Origin: Thermoleophilia bacterium
GTDB lineage: Bacteria; Actinomycetota; Thermoleophilia; Gaiellales; JAICJC01
Direction: 5' to 3'
Assembly: GCA_025928655.1 (NCBI GenBank)
Contig: JAICJC010000005.1
Coordinates: 1 to 60,559 of the forward strand
Length of the DNA stretch: 60,559 bases
Positions 1-7,945 of the stretch are shown one piece after another; the stretch's first letter is position 1, and each line of letters opens with the position of its first letter. The notes below the pieces were generated by a model. The model was not told the origin of the DNA and searched no databases. It worked only from the letters and a program-made list of their open reading frames with translations. Both the position numbers and the translations under genes were made by a program.

Positions 1-294
1 CCCTGCGATCAGATCTCGATCGAGACCGGCCAGTCGGGCATCGACACCGCCGTCCTGGAGACGCTCCCCGGCAAGACCATCATCCTCGGCGTGATCGACC
101 TCGACGACGAGTCGGTCGAAACGCCGGACACGATCGCCGCCAGGATCCGGCGCGCGCTGCCGTACAAGCGGCCTGAGGAACTCGTCGCGGCGCCCGACTG
201 CGGGATGAAGTACCTGCCTCGGGAGTCCGCATACGGGAAGCTCGAGTCGCTCGTCGCCGGCGCCGCGATGGTGCGCGCCGAGTCGGCCGCATAA
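1..294 (+). CDS. Methionine synthase (cobalamin-independent, MetE-like), C-terminal part
   Basis: Only the last 97 codons are in the window; the 5' end lies beyond the left edge. The fragment reads through a segment with DQISIETGQSG, then a hydrophobic strand KTIILGVIDL, and ends with APDCGMKYLPRESAYGK. This matches the C-terminal barrel of the UROD/MetE-like superfamily, where the Cys in the PDCG motif is a zinc ligand and the preceding strand carries GVID. Such proteins transfer a methyl group from a folate (or another donor in archaeal-type short forms) to homocysteine in the cytoplasm. The gene converges with the tetR gene on the other strand, with a small hairpin between them. Whether it is the long two-domain MetE or the short archaeal-type form cannot be told from the fragment. 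Confidence 0.82.
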   Translation, partial: PCDQISIETGQSGIDTAVLETLPGKTIILGVIDLDDESVETPDTIAARIRRALPYKRPEELVAAPDCGMKYLPRESAYGKLESLVAGAAMVRAESAA

Positions 295-323
295 CTGCAT
301 AACGTCAATTCACTCACTCTACG

Positions 324-341
324 AATCGCCTACGGGCGATT
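324..341. terminator. Small hairpin between convergent genes
   Basis: AATCGCC (324-330) and GGCGATT (335-341) form a perfect 7-bp stem with a TACG loop. The hairpin covers the tetR stop codon and lies 30 bp past the metE-like stop, so it could end transcripts from both sides. There is no T-tract, so termination strength is uncertain. Confidence 0.35.
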
Positions 342-1073
342 GCGAAGGCTCAGCTCGATTCCATCGAGCAGCCGGGCCAGCCCGATCTCGAACCTGTCCC
401 GCTCCGACGCCCGAGCGGCCAGACGCTCCCAGTTGGCGCGGATGTCGCCCGCCCCGACCAGCGCGCGGGTATGGGGGAACGCGCCGTGCTCGAGCCGTTC
501 CTCGACGTGATCGAGGATCGCTTCATAGGCCGCGGCTCCGCCGTCGTCCTCGTACAGCGTCGAGCGCCCGGCGCTCATGCTGATACAGCAACCCATGACG
601 TAATCGTCGACGATCCCGATGACCTCGAGGCGGCCGACGGGATCCAGCCCGAGGCCGGCGACCGCGGCCAGCGACTGCTCGACGTGGGCCATCGCGTTGG
701 GCCCGAACCGCTCGCCCCGGAGGGAGTCGATCGCCCAGGGATGGCGCGACCAGGCCCCGCGCGTGCGGCGCGCGATGGCCGTGAGCGCCCCGCGCCAGCC
801 GTCCGGCAGCTCGTGCGGCGGTACAAGCAGCTCGCCCATGACCGCGTCGTCCATGAGCTCCAGCAGGTCGTCCTTCGTGCGCAGGTAGTGGTAGAGCGAC
901 ATCGTCCCCACCCCGAGCTCGCGCGCGAGGCGGCGCATCGAGACGGCCGCGAACCCCTCGCGGTCGGCGAGCGCCACCGCCGCAGCCGCAATCTCGGCCC
1001 GGCCCACACGCGCGGCGCGGCCGGAGGGCTCGGGCCGCGTCCAGATCGGCCCGGTGGCGCTCTGGGAGGGCAT
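330..1073 (-). CDS. TetR/AcrR-family transcriptional regulator
   Basis: This 247-residue protein has an N-terminal helix-turn-helix (MRRLARELGVGTMSLYHY, roughly residues 40-60) and a long alpha-helical C-terminal ligand domain of the TetR_C type (PF02909-like), with WSRHPWAIDSLRG and a glycine-rich VMGCCISMS helix. Such regulators usually repress an efflux or catabolic gene and themselves. An ATG at 1097 is also in frame, but I choose the ATG at 1073 because a TACGCT box sits 7 bp upstream of it, the leaderless-promoter spacing seen repeatedly in this window. That box lies inside a GTAC-N3-GTAC palindrome, which suggests autoregulation. The STAS gene diverges from it. The ligand is unknown. 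Confidence 0.85.
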   Translation of the reverse strand: MPSQSATGPIWTRPEPSGRAARVGRAEIAAAAVALADREGFAAVSMRRLARELGVGTMSLYHYLRTKDDLLELMDDAVMGELLVPPHELPDGWRGALTAIARRTRGAWSRHPWAIDSLRGERFGPNAMAHVEQSLAAVAGLGLDPVGRLEVIGIVDDYVMGCCISMSAGRSTLYEDDGGAAAYEAILDHVEERLEHGAFPHTRALVGAGDIRANWERLAARASERDRFEIGLARLLDGIELSLRNRP

Positions 1074-1076
1074 TTC

Positions 1077-1142
1077 GTACAGCGTACCAGATGCCATTGC
1101 GTGCGAGTGCCGTACGGTGTATCGGGTATACGTACGGCGTAC
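1077..1142. promoter_or_regulatory. Candidate TetR operator cluster (three GTAC-N3-GTAC-type sites)
   Basis: Three similar 11-bp imperfect palindromes occur in 66 bp: GTACAGCGTAC (1077-1087), GTACGGTGTAT (1112-1122) and GTACGGCGTAC (1132-1142). GTATACGTAC (1126-1135) abuts the third. On the minus strand the first site contains TACGCT, the likely -10 box of the tetR gene. Repressor binding would therefore block tetR directly, and the outer sites lie between tetR and the divergent STAS gene. Assignment to this TetR is inferred from position and symmetry. Confidence 0.6.
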
Positions 1143-1202
1143 GTCTGAATCGCCCGGCCGCCCACCGGTGAGTTTTCGACGCCGCCGCGGTCCCACCGAG
1201 AG

Positions 1203-1565
1203 ATGGACGTCCCTCGCCCGACGCCGATCACGTTCGCGATCGGCGGACCGATCACCCGTGCCGACCTGCCCGGGCTGTGCGACCGAGTCTGCGCCCTGCT
1301 CGAGGCCGCGCAGGCCGACGTCGTCCACTGCGACGTCCGCGGCGTCACGACCGACGTGGTCACGGTCGACGCGCTGGCCCGGCTGCAGCTGGCGGCCCGC
1401 AGGCGCGGGTGCCGCGTCGTCCTGCAGCACCCATCGGACGATCTGCGCCGGCTGGTGGCCTTCATGGGCCTCGCCGACGTCCTGGTCGAGCGAGCGGCTA
1501 GGCCTCCAGCCGGGGTGGGAGGCCGAACAGCGGGAAGAGCGTCTCGGTGCCCAGGAAGAACGTGA
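1203..1565 (+). CDS. STAS-domain protein (anti-anti-sigma-like)
   Basis: The 120-residue protein contains one STAS-like fold. It has a short N-terminal strand (ITFAIGGPI), then VVHCDVRGVTTDVVTVDAL at about residues 40-58, followed by an amphipathic helix and the strand RVVLQ. In classical anti-anti-sigma factors the segment after the second strand carries D-S-S with a phosphorylatable serine. Here the position reads TDVVTVD, so phospho-switching as in SpoIIAA is doubtful. The gene converges with the ECF sigma gene and overlaps its 3' end by 68 bp. A role in sigma control is a guess from that pairing and the family. GAGAG directly before the ATG is a weak ribosome-binding site. Confidence 0.6.
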   Translation: MDVPRPTPITFAIGGPITRADLPGLCDRVCALLEAAQADVVHCDVRGVTTDVVTVDALARLQLAARRRGCRVVLQHPSDDLRRLVAFMGLADVLVERAARPPAGVGGRTAGRASRCPGRT

Positions 1566-2481
1566 GCTCGGCGATGCCGCCGTCGTCGATCTCGAGCACC
1601 TGGAGCGCCCACGGGTCGTAGCCGCTGCCGGTCTCGCTCGGCTTGTACTGCCCGAACGCCGGCGAGCCGTTGGCGGCCATCGTGGGGATGACGCGGGAGC
1701 CCTTGCAGCCGATCCCCGGGCCCATCCACCAGTCGAAGATGTCGTCGCGGCCGCGCAGCCACATGTCGTAGGGCGGCATCGACTGGGTGGCGTCCTTGTG
1801 GATCAGCGCCGTCAGCTTCTCCATGTCGTACTCCTGGAAGGCCTCCACGTACCGGGCCAGCAGGTCGCGGTCGGCGACGCTGAGCGGCTTCGTGGAGCCG
1901 GCCGACACGACGTCGGCCTGGTCGAGCGTCGCCCGGGCCCGCTGGAGGGCGCTGTTCACCGATGCGACACTCGTGTCGAGCAGCTCCGCCACCTCAGCGG
2001 CCTTCCAGCGCAGCACCTCGCACAGGATCAGAACGGCCCGCTGCCGCGGCGGCAGATGCTGCAGCGCGGCGACGAAGGCGAGCCGGATCGTCTCCCGGGA
2101 AAGGGCGACGTTCTCGGGATCGCCGTCGGGCGCGATCGAGGTCTCGGGGATGGGCTCGATCCAGGTCACCTCGGGCAGCGTGTTCAGGTTCGACTCGATC
2201 GGCTCCACGGACGGCCCCAGATCCATCGGCCGGGCCCGCCGCTCGCGCCCGTTCAGCATGTCGAGGCAGACGTTGGTCGCGATCCGGTAGAGCCACGAGC
2301 GCAGCGCGGAACGGCCTTCGAACCGGTCGATGCTGCGCCAGGCCCGGATCAGCGTGTCCTGGACGGCATCCTCGGCCTCGAACGGCGAGCCGAGCATCCG
2401 GTAGCAGTACGCCGTCAGCTCGCGCCGGTGCTGCTCGAGCTCACCGAACGCCGGGCTGGCAGTGAGCGACGATCCCTCCAC
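1498..2481 (-). CDS. ECF RNA polymerase sigma factor with C-terminal SnoaL-like domain
   Basis: This 327-residue protein has sigma region 2 near the N-terminus (YCYRMLGSPFEAEDAVQDT, then a WLYRIATNVCLD helix). Region 4 lies around residues 130-185 (LPPRQRAVLILCEVL, then the helix-turn-helix LLDTSVASVNSALQRAR). A roughly 130-residue SnoaL/NTF2-like domain follows, with a YVEAFQEYDMEKL segment. This matches the SigG/SigJ-like ECF proteins (TIGR02960 type), which are longer than ordinary 180-residue ECFs. In related groups the C-terminal domain controls sigma activity, consistent with no anti-sigma gene beside it. The copper amine oxidase gene ends 9 bp upstream on the same strand. The 3' end overlaps the STAS gene tail to tail. 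Confidence 0.88.
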   Translation of the reverse strand: MEGSSLTASPAFGELEQHRRELTAYCYRMLGSPFEAEDAVQDTLIRAWRSIDRFEGRSALRSWLYRIATNVCLDMLNGRERRARPMDLGPSVEPIESNLNTLPEVTWIEPIPETSIAPDGDPENVALSRETIRLAFVAALQHLPPRQRAVLILCEVLRWKAAEVAELLDTSVASVNSALQRARATLDQADVVSAGSTKPLSVADRDLLARYVEAFQEYDMEKLTALIHKDATQSMPPYDMWLRGRDDIFDWWMGPGIGCKGSRVIPTMAANGSPAFGQYKPSETGSGYDPWALQVLEIDDGGIAELTFFLGTETLFPLFGLPPRLEA

Positions 2482-2490
2482 GGGCGCATC

Positions 2491-4404
2491 CTACCGCTCG
2501 CAGGCGTGGCCGGCCGTCGGCGGCGGCACGTCGAGCGCCGGATTGCGGTCGAAGAAGCCCACCGGGCGCAGCTCGAACCCGCACCGCGCCACCGGCATGA
2601 CCGGCCAGTCCTCGAGGCGGGGGAAGTGGTGCGCGCCGAACACGTACCAGAGCACGACGTCCTCGTCGACGAGGTTGCGGTCGGCCGCCGTCCACCGCGG
2701 CAGCCCGTCGCCCCCGGGCGCCTGGTTGGGGTACTCGCCGGCCGGGTAGCGCTCGTCGCGGCGGTACGGCGTCACCCACACGTGATGGTCGAGGAAGCGG
2801 GCCCGCTCGCGCACCTGCGAGTCGGGCTGCTGCATCGGCAGGACGTTGTCGCCGGGGACGAGCTCGTACGCCACCGGGTCGCCGATGCGGTTGCGGCGGG
2901 CGCGGTTCTCGACCCGGAACCGGCGGGCCGTGCCGGGCGAGACGAGCCGCCGCGCCTGCGACTCGCGCTCGTAGGTGGTGCGCACGGGCCGAAACGCGCT
3001 CCCGTCCGGGTTGCCGGGGCCCCACGGGTCGGCGGCGGCCTCGACGTCGCAGGCGACGTTCGCCCTCCCGTCGACGTCGAGGTCGAGCCGGGCGCAGAAG
3101 AAGTGCTGGTGGTGGCTCGTGACGATGCCCTCGCCGAGCGGCAGCGAGTGCGGCGATGGCTCGTCCGCGACGGTGCCGGCCGTATGCAGGATGCCGGTGA
3201 GCTTGCCCTCGAACTCGATCGAGGCATCCTGGTGGAAGTACCAGAAGAAGCCGTACTCGTAGTTGCCCACGGTGACGATCGAGGAGACGACCAGCCGCCG
3301 CGAGCGGGCCCGGTCGACCCGGCCGGAGTGGTCGTCGGTGTGCTTCCAGAGCAGGTTGGCGTCCTCCTCGTGGATGCAGATCGCATTTGGGATCGTGTGC
3401 GGCTCGCCGTCCCAGCTGTTCGTCACGCCGTCGAGGTAGGCGATCTCGCCCAGGCAGTCGCAGCCAAGTGCGAGCGAGTTCGTGAGCGGGCCGAGGCCGT
3501 ACTCGCCGATGTCGAAGACGTTCTTGAAGTGCGTCGTCGGGCCGGGATCGCCGTAGGGGATGACGAGCTCGGCGATTGACGCCCGGTGGCAGATCCGGCG
3601 CCGTTCGCCGCCGTCCGTGTAGCCGATGTCGTGCAGCACGAGGCCCTCGCGCGGGTGGAACCCGACCCGCATGTCCCAGCGCTGCCATGCCAGGTGACGG
3701 CCGGTGAGCGTGAAGCTCGGCCCGTCCGGCTGGGTGATCTCGATCCGACGGACGTCGTCGCGATACGGGCGGCCGCCGCCGTCGCGGTAGTCGCCGCCCG
3801 CGCCCGAGGGCACCGGCGTCCCCGGCGAGACGTCGTCGACGCGCAGCACGCGCATCTCGTCGAGGTCGACGACCGCGGTCAGGCCGTGGAGCGGGCGCGA
3901 GTAGGGGTTGTCGCCATCGTCGTCGCGGCGCACCCACGAGATCGCGCGCGCCTGCCGCCCCGGCCCGGGCTCGAACGTCCCGCTCGACCACGGCTCGACG
4001 TGGACGTCGGCCGGGTCGACCCCGCGCCGGCGCAGCGCCTCCAGGTAGCGCGCGTCGGCCCGGACGGCGTCGACGACGGCCACGAACTCCTCGATGTGGA
4101 TCGCCGGCTGGACGCCCTCGGGCAGGTCGGTCGCCGTCGGGGCGCCGCCGCCCCCGAGCGGGACCACCGCCTCGACGCCGCGGCGGCGTGCCGGGTCGAG
4201 CAGGACGCAGAACGCCTCGCGGGCCGGCGACGGCCCGCCCTCCTGCCAGGCCAGGTAGTCGGCCTTGTCGGGCTCGCGCAGCTCGACCGACACGACCCGC
4301 ACCCGGTCGCTCAGGCCCGGAGCCGCCTTCGCCCGCCGGGCCGCCTCGGCCACCTCGGCGGCGGTCAGCGGGTCGAGCGGGTGCAGGCCGGGGTCACTGG
4401 TCAC
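2491..4404 (-). CDS. Copper-containing primary amine oxidase (TPQ enzyme)
   Basis: This 637-residue protein is a full-length bacterial copper amine oxidase, which oxidises primary amines to aldehydes with release of ammonia and H2O2. The cofactor precursor tyrosine is in NYEY (residues 381-384, Tyr382). The catalytic-base region reads FDIGEYG with Asp298. Copper ligands fit the SHHQHFF segment (His432 and His434) plus a His near the C-terminus in GAHHFPR. The spacing closely follows Arthrobacter phenylethylamine oxidase. No signal peptide is seen, so it is probably cytoplasmic. The start is GTG at 4404, overlapping the DUF1028 stop by 11 bp. It lies downstream of DUF1028, RidA and an HpaB-like gene, hinting at aromatic-amine use; the substrate is not shown by the sequence. 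Confidence 0.93.
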   Translation of the reverse strand: MTSDPGLHPLDPLTAAEVAEAARRAKAAPGLSDRVRVVSVELREPDKADYLAWQEGGPSPAREAFCVLLDPARRRGVEAVVPLGGGGAPTATDLPEGVQPAIHIEEFVAVVDAVRADARYLEALRRRGVDPADVHVEPWSSGTFEPGPGRQARAISWVRRDDDGDNPYSRPLHGLTAVVDLDEMRVLRVDDVSPGTPVPSGAGGDYRDGGGRPYRDDVRRIEITQPDGPSFTLTGRHLAWQRWDMRVGFHPREGLVLHDIGYTDGGERRRICHRASIAELVIPYGDPGPTTHFKNVFDIGEYGLGPLTNSLALGCDCLGEIAYLDGVTNSWDGEPHTIPNAICIHEEDANLLWKHTDDHSGRVDRARSRRLVVSSIVTVGNYEYGFFWYFHQDASIEFEGKLTGILHTAGTVADEPSPHSLPLGEGIVTSHHQHFFCARLDLDVDGRANVACDVEAAADPWGPGNPDGSAFRPVRTTYERESQARRLVSPGTARRFRVENRARRNRIGDPVAYELVPGDNVLPMQQPDSQVRERARFLDHHVWVTPYRRDERYPAGEYPNQAPGGDGLPRWTAADRNLVDEDVVLWYVFGAHHFPRLEDWPVMPVARCGFELRPVGFFDRNPALDVPPPTAGHACER

Positions 4405-5071
4405 CGGGGACCCCGTAGCTGGGCGCGCTCCCCGGGTCGAGCGCCCGGGCGACGTAGTCGGCCGCCAGCGGCTGCCACCGCGCCCACAGCTCGCCCAGCT
4501 CCGCGACCGGGTCGCCCTCGGTCCAGTCGACCCGCAGGTCGGTCACGGCCCAGGCGACGGCGTCGCAGACCAGCATGCCGGCGGAGTGCACCGGCCCCTC
4601 CTCGCCGCCCGCGTCGCGGCCGGCGGTCAGCGCCGCCACCAGGCGGTCGCCCAGGTCGGCGGCCGGATCGGCGGCGAACGCCTCGGCCATGGCCGCGGGC
4701 ACGGCGGCGTCGGCGAGCAGGTTGCCCGCGGCGGCGCAGCCGGGCGCTGAGACGTCCGCGTGGCGGCCGAGGGTGCGCTCGCCCGAGAACGCCGCCGAGC
4801 GGCCGAAGGCGTCGACGACCGTGAGCTGGCGGTAGGCCGCGAGCGGCGTCGCCGCCGTCACGGCCGCGAGCGCGTCGGCGGCGGAGGCGCCGGCGGCGAT
4901 GCGGTCGAGCAGGGCCGGGCCCAGCGTGGGATCGGTGATGTTCTGGCTGCAGGCAGCCCCCACCCGGGCCCGCGCGCGGGCGCAGCGGGCCGCGACGGCC
5001 GGGCTCGAGGAGGACACGATCGCGCCCACCATCCCGGTGCGCCCGCAGCAGCCGGCCAGCGACAGCGTCAC
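4394..5071 (-). CDS. DUF1028 family protein
   Basis: A 225-residue protein of the DUF1028 family, an Ntn-hydrolase-like fold of unconfirmed function. The family pattern is visible: an N-terminal strand, a GAIVSSSSPAVAARCARARAR-type segment broken by small residues, then GAACSQNITDPTLG, and further on FSGERTLG and APGCAAAGNLLAD. The GTG start at 5071 overlaps the RidA stop by 4 bp (GTGA). The reading frame stays open further upstream, but that region belongs to RidA. Close coupling with RidA is consistent with an imine or enamine hydrolytic role, but this is inference. The gene overlaps the start of the amine oxidase gene, so the four genes are probably co-transcribed. Confidence 0.8.
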   Translation of the reverse strand: MTLSLAGCCGRTGMVGAIVSSSSPAVAARCARARARVGAACSQNITDPTLGPALLDRIAAGASAADALAAVTAATPLAAYRQLTVVDAFGRSAAFSGERTLGRHADVSAPGCAAAGNLLADAAVPAAMAEAFAADPAADLGDRLVAALTAGRDAGGEEGPVHSAGMLVCDAVAWAVTDLRVDWTEGDPVAELGELWARWQPLAADYVARALDPGSAPSYGVPGDQ

Positions 5072-5499
5072 GGCAGCACCGCGGTGACGGTCACCTCGAC
5101 CACCCACTCCGGCCGCGCCAGGGCCGAGACGACGAGGCCCGTGAACACCGGGTGCACGCCGGCGAGGCGCTCGCCGAGAACGCGGTAGACCGGCTCCCGG
5201 TAGCGGATGTCGGTGAGGTAGACGTGGCACGACACGATGTGCTCGCGCCCGGCCCCGCACTCGCGCAGGAGCGTCTCGACGTTGCCCATCACCTGCTCGG
5301 CCTGGCCGGCCGGATCGCCCACGGCGACGTTCTCGCGCGTATCGAGGTCCTGGGCCACCTGGCCGCGCAGGTAGATCGTGTTCCCCGCGATCACGGCCTG
5401 GCTGAGATCGTTCCCGAGCCGCTGCTCCGGATAGGTGTCGCGGGTGTTGAACGGCCGCACCCGGACGTGGCCGCCGGCCGTGATGCGATCGCCGCTCAT
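5068..5499 (-). CDS. RidA family protein (enamine/imine deaminase-like)
   Basis: A 143-residue RidA/YjgF/UK114 protein. It has AGNTIYLRGQVAQDL, a central VGNVETLLRECGAG-like helix (here MGNVETLLRECGAG) and the typical end VYLTDIRYREPVYRVLGE, then FTGLVVSALARPEWVVEV. Canonical RidA proteins have Arg and Glu near the C-terminus that orient the imine; ARPEW with a following VEVTVTAV fits the RidA fold. They hydrolyse reactive enamines/imines or act in catabolic operons. The ATG at 5499 overlaps the upstream hydroxylase stop by 4 bp, and the stop overlaps the DUF1028 start by 4 bp. An in-frame open stretch upstream is a shadow of the hydroxylase gene. Confidence 0.88.
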   Translation of the reverse strand: MSGDRITAGGHVRVRPFNTRDTYPEQRLGNDLSQAVIAGNTIYLRGQVAQDLDTRENVAVGDPAGQAEQVMGNVETLLRECGAGREHIVSCHVYLTDIRYREPVYRVLGERLAGVHPVFTGLVVSALARPEWVVEVTVTAVLP

Positions 5500-6946
5500 G
5501 TCTCCTCCAGGGGCTCGGTCAGGCCCGCGTAGCGGCGGACGAGGTCGGCGGGGCCGGAGAAGTCGTAGGTGTTGTACACGTGCAGGAGGTGGGCGAAGGC
5601 GGGCGACTGGGCGAACAGCTGGAAGGTGAGCCGGTGGCCGGCGTAGTCGGAGTTCAGGAGGTCGCGCGCGAACGCGAACAGCCGCCGGCGGTCGTCGCCG
5701 CCGAACCGGCCGACGCGATAGTACTTCTGCAGCAGCGGCCCGATCTCGGGAGCGTCGAAGGAGGCGGCGTCCGGCGTGACGCAGAGCTGCCCTCCACACA
5801 GGTCGCGGGCCAGGTGCATCATGGCCGGCAGCTGGGTGCAGGCGACGACGCGGCCGGTCGCGAGCAGCGCCTGGTTCGGCATCAGCAGCCCGCCCGGGCT
5901 GCGGTCGCCCATCTCGATCGCCGCCGTCAGGTGGGCGTTGATGCTCTCGCGGTAGCACACGAGCTCGGCCAGCTTCTCGCGCACGCCCTGGTGCATCTTC
6001 ACGCCCGTCTGGGTCGCGTTCGTGTACGCCGTGCCGACGAGCAGGTCGGCGAAGCGCAGGTGCCGCTGGACGAACGGGAACATGCTGTAGCGGTGCAGGG
6101 TCGCGCGGATGAAGGCGGCCGCCCGGGTGTGCTGGTGGAAGAACACGTTGCGCCAGGGGATCTCGACGTCGTCGAAGACGATCATCGTGTCGATCTCGTC
6201 GAAGCCGTTGGAGAGCGGGTAGTCGGCGGTCGGTTCCCGTCCGCCGAAGCTCGAGCGGCAGATGTGGGTGATGCCCGGCGCGCCCATGTCGGCGATGAAC
6301 CCGACCGCGTACTCCGACAGCTGGGTGTCCCCCCAGTCGCCGATGGTCGGCTTCACGAACGCCTGGTCGCGTAGGCGGCGGCCGTCTCGAACTTGGCCCC
6401 GCGCACGACGATGCCGTTGTCGGTCTCGCGGACGACGTGCAGGAGGACGTCGGGATCCTGGTCCTGCGGCCGCCGCGACCGGTCGCCCTTGGGGTCGGTG
6501 TTCGCGGAGACGTGGAACGGATCGGCCAGCGCGGCGTGGTGGACGTGGTGGCGGATGTGCTCGGAGTAGGCCGGGTCGATCTCGTTCAGGACGTCCTGGC
6601 CGTCGAACAGCGACCACATCTCGCCGACGGTCTCGTCGCCGACGCGCGTGACGATCCCGCCGATGTCGTCGAGGACGGTGTCGACGGCGAGCCGCTTGGC
6701 GTGCCAGTCCTCCTTGGAGAGCGGGAGCTTCGGGCCCACCGGGCAGCGCTCGCCGGTCTCGACGTCGGTGTAGGACATCCGCTCCCGGGTCGCCTCCTCG
6801 TGGGCGGGGTCGTAGATGCGTGCGCGGATGTCGACGATCGGCTTGAGGGCGGGGTGCGACGCCACGTCTTCGACCCGCTCCTCGTCGATCCACACCCGGC
6901 GCCCGTCCCGGATCGATTCGCGATATTCGGCGCCTGTTCTGATCAT
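5496..6946 (-). pseudogene. HpaB-type flavin-dependent hydroxylase, broken by a 1-bp frameshift
   Basis: The two halves are in different frames. The N-terminal part (start ATG at 6946, MIRTGAEYRESIRDG) runs to IVVRGAKFETAAAYA. The rest resumes as QAFVKPTIGDWGDTQLSEY and continues to the end with typical HpaB features such as HICRSSFGG and LARDLCGGQLCVTPDA. Related enzymes read AYA-N-QAF here, so one base is missing next to 6365-6368. Together the parts make about 483 residues, the usual length for this acyl-CoA-dehydrogenase-fold family, which hydroxylates phenols using FADH2. Either the gene is a recent pseudogene or the base is a sequencing error. The rest of the frame is well kept, which favours a very recent event or an error. 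The [4Fe-4S] cysteines of 4-hydroxybutyryl-CoA dehydratase are absent. Confidence 0.75.
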
Positions 6947-7018
6947 GCATCGGAGGGTCGTCCATACGGTTACATCGGTCAAATCGGGCTTTCGCGTCAA
7001 CTATCATCGGAAAAGACG

Positions 7019-7945
7019 ATGAACGACCCGGCCGGCCGGTTCACGCTCCGCCAGCTCTCGTGCTTCGTCGCGGCGTGCGAGGGCGGCGGCATCGGCGCCG
7101 CCGCCAACCGCCTGCACCTGGCCCAGGCGACCGTCTCCGGGGCGATCGCCGACCTCGAGCGCACGCTCGGCGTGCAGCTGCTCGTGCGCGGGCGGCGGCG
7201 GGCGGCGACCCCGTCGCCGGCGGGGCGGGAGCTGCTCGCGCAGGCGAGCGATGTCCTGGCCGCCGCCGCCCGCCTGGACGAGCGCTCCTCCGCGCTGCGG
7301 GGGGAGGTCTCCGGGGAGCTGCCCGTCGGCTGCCTGGTCACGCTCGCGCCCGCGGTCGCACCGGCCGTCTGCCGCGCGTTCGAAGCACGGTGGCCGCGGG
7401 CGACCGTCACGCTCGTGCCCGCCCACCAGGGCGAGCTGCTCGCGCGCCTGCGCGAGGGCACGATCGCGGTCGCCATCACCTACGACCTGGGCCTGAACCC
7501 CGCGGTCGAGTTCTCCCCGCTCGCCCCCGCGCCGCCGTACGCGCTCATCCCGGCCGGCCACCGCCTGGCGGCGGCCGGGTCGGCGGAGCTGGCCGAGCTG
7601 GCCACCGATCCCTTCCTGCTGCTCGACCTGCCCCTGTCGCGCAACTACTTCCTCGGCCTCTTCCGGGCGGCGGCGCTCGAGCCGATCGTCGCCCGGCGGG
7701 TGGCCGACCCCGAGCTCCTGCGCAGCCTGGTCGCGTGGGGGTACGGCTACACGCTCGCGAACGCGCTCCCCGGGCCGGAGCGGGCCGTCGACGGCACCCC
7801 GCTGCGGGCCCTGCCGCTGCGGGGCGGGCCGGCGCCGCCCAGGGTCGGGCTGGCCCGCCGGGCCGGCCTGGAGCCGACGCGCACCGCGACGGCGTTCGCC
7901 GAGGCCTGCACCGACGCCCTCGCGACCCGCTGGGGGCAGGCGTGA
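7019..7945 (+). CDS. LysR-family transcriptional regulator
   Basis: A 308-residue LysR regulator. The N-terminal winged helix-turn-helix reads TLRQLSCFVAACEGGG, AANRLHLAQATVSGAI and LERTLGVQLLVRG. A substrate-binding domain of the PBP2 type follows, with GELPVGCLVTLAP at its start and a YGYTLANALPG segment late. It is divergent from the HpaB-like gene with 72 bp between the start codons, the usual LysR arrangement, so it probably controls the hydroxylase/RidA/DUF1028/amine-oxidase cluster. The ATG at 7019 is preceded by GGAAAAG at 7009-7015 and a TATCAT box at 7002-7007. The stop overlaps the DNA ligase start by 4 bp. Confidence 0.9.
   Translation: MNDPAGRFTLRQLSCFVAACEGGGIGAAANRLHLAQATVSGAIADLERTLGVQLLVRGRRRAATPSPAGRELLAQASDVLAAAARLDERSSALRGEVSGELPVGCLVTLAPAVAPAVCRAFEARWPRATVTLVPAHQGELLARLREGTIAVAITYDLGLNPAVEFSPLAPAPPYALIPAGHRLAAAGSAELAELATDPFLLLDLPLSRNYFLGLFRAAALEPIVARRVADPELLRSLVAWGYGYTLANALPGPERAVDGTPLRALPLRGGPAPPRVGLARRAGLEPTRTATAFAEACTDALATRWGQA

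Noticed and set aside
1054-3579. Very long open frame (841 codons) on the plus strand opposite the sigma and amine oxidase genes
   Set aside because: It is an antisense frame with Arg/Pro/Gly-rich, motif-free translation, typical of high-GC shadow frames. Many others of 300-1,000 codons were dropped for the same reason.
5496-6946. Identity of the broken gene as 4-hydroxybutyryl-CoA dehydratase
   Set aside because: The same fold is shared, but the cysteines and histidine that hold the [4Fe-4S] cluster are not visible in the N-terminal half.
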